Assembly (NCBI GenBank): GCA_937888775.1
Contig: CALAQT010000398.1
Span: forward strand, 1-6,412
Reading direction: 5' to 3'
Length of the DNA stretch: 6,412 nucleotides
Source: an uncultured Actinomycetes bacterium
GTDB taxonomy: Bacteria; Actinomycetota; Thermoleophilia; Solirubrobacterales; Solirubrobacteraceae
Both the position numbers and the translations under genes were made by a program. The notes under the pieces were generated by a model. It did not search any database. It saw only the letters and a list, made by a program, of their open reading frames with translations, and was not told the DNA's origin. Shown in pieces: positions 6,016-6,412 of the stretch (positions are counted from its first letter, which is position 1; each line of letters starts with the position of its first letter).

Positions 6016-6412
6016 GTTCGTCACGGAGCGATCGTCCGCCGACGGCGTGCCTGGCTCCTCCTGCTGGGCGATAAGAGCAGCGCGCGATTCGGCGGTCGGT
6101 GCCGTTCATCGGCACAGTGGGACCAGCATCGACGCCTCGCGTGGACGACTGCTTCGATCGGCGCGCTTGCTCGGAGGCTGCAAGCACCCGATGCGCGCTT
6201 ATGGCGACGAGCAGGTCGATCGCGGCTCTGGTGCCTCAGCCCTCCTTTCCAAACGGTACGCGCATCCTTGACCGGTTGTCGCTGCTGGATCGTGCGGAGA
6301 GCGGCAGCCCTGCCGAGAGTGCTGCTCGGGCGACGAAGCAGGTGCGGCGCCGGCGCCTAGTTGGTCGCGTTCGACTGTCTTGCGGATGATCGTCTAGCGG
6401 GGCATCCTCGGT

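Larger units (their letters stand above)
5201..6412. other. 1.2 kb with no recognisable gene; probably decayed or non-coding
   Basis: Long open frames exist on both strands (plus 5270-6271; minus 5943-5242 and 6187-5528), but none resembles a family I know, and they are rich in Arg, Ser, Ala and Pro as spurious high-GC frames are. For the minus frame over 5245-5570 I counted about two-thirds G/C at third positions, no higher than expected from overall composition, whereas a real gene here should be clearly higher. A piece of that frame (VANHGAAFRNLGLVLAGP, about 5330-5385) looks protein-like but I cannot name it. There is no continuation of the adaptor and no ABC ATPase motif. Confidence 0.5.

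Noticed and set aside
5270..6271. 333-codon plus-strand frame as a gene
   Set aside because: No family resemblance, Arg/Ser/Ala/Pro-rich composition, overlapping open frames on the other strand and no convincing ribosome site.
1..6412. CRISPR array, tRNA or rRNA
   Set aside because: No regularly spaced repeats, cloverleaf-like segments or rRNA signatures were seen.

Overview
This is a high-GC window that looks actinobacterial. The families present (an OmpR-type two-component pair, a lipoprotein with duplicated 'C-[MI]-R-[ST]-H-G-V-x-N-F-P-D-P' motifs, and a peptidoglycan-binding-domain efflux adaptor with a Ser-rich linker) form a combination I associate with Solirubrobacterales/Thermoleophilia. 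That placement is an inference from family recollection, not a search result.

Layout. Positions 1-351 hold no gene I can support. On the minus strand, transcribed from about 2608 down to 352, lie three tightly overlapping genes: a short degenerate response-regulator receiver (2608-2255), a HAMP-type sensor histidine kinase (2258-1041) and an intact OmpR/PhoB-type response regulator (1044-352). Both junctions are ATGA stop/start overlaps. A divergent control region of about 240 bases (2609-2847) carries a 7+4 spaced direct repeat typical of OmpR/PhoB operators and a 17-base palindrome. On the plus strand follow a lipoprotein gene (2848-3465) and the N-terminal part of a HlyD/MacA-like membrane-fusion adaptor (from 3526).

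The adaptor gene is cut after its Ser-rich linker. Its frame runs directly into the C-terminal domain of an IS110-family transposase (about 4612-5200), which lacks its N-terminal catalytic half and carries a one-base frameshift near 4987. The adaptor's C-terminal beta-barrel part and the ABC ATPase and permease that I would expect next are absent. The last 1.2 kb (5201-6412) has long open frames on both strands but no recognisable protein and no coding-like third-position GC bias where checked. It contains several hairpin-forming inverted repeats.

How it fits together (inference): an envelope-sensing two-component system faces, across a shared promoter region, a lipoprotein-adaptor-ABC export operon that it probably regulated. 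An IS110-associated event removed the distal part of that operon, and the original receiver upstream of the kinase has decayed or been reduced to a receiver stub. The sensor and the downstream regulator still look intact. The most interesting items are the D-to-E receiver stub, translationally coupled to the kinase, and the in-frame adaptor-transposase chimera.
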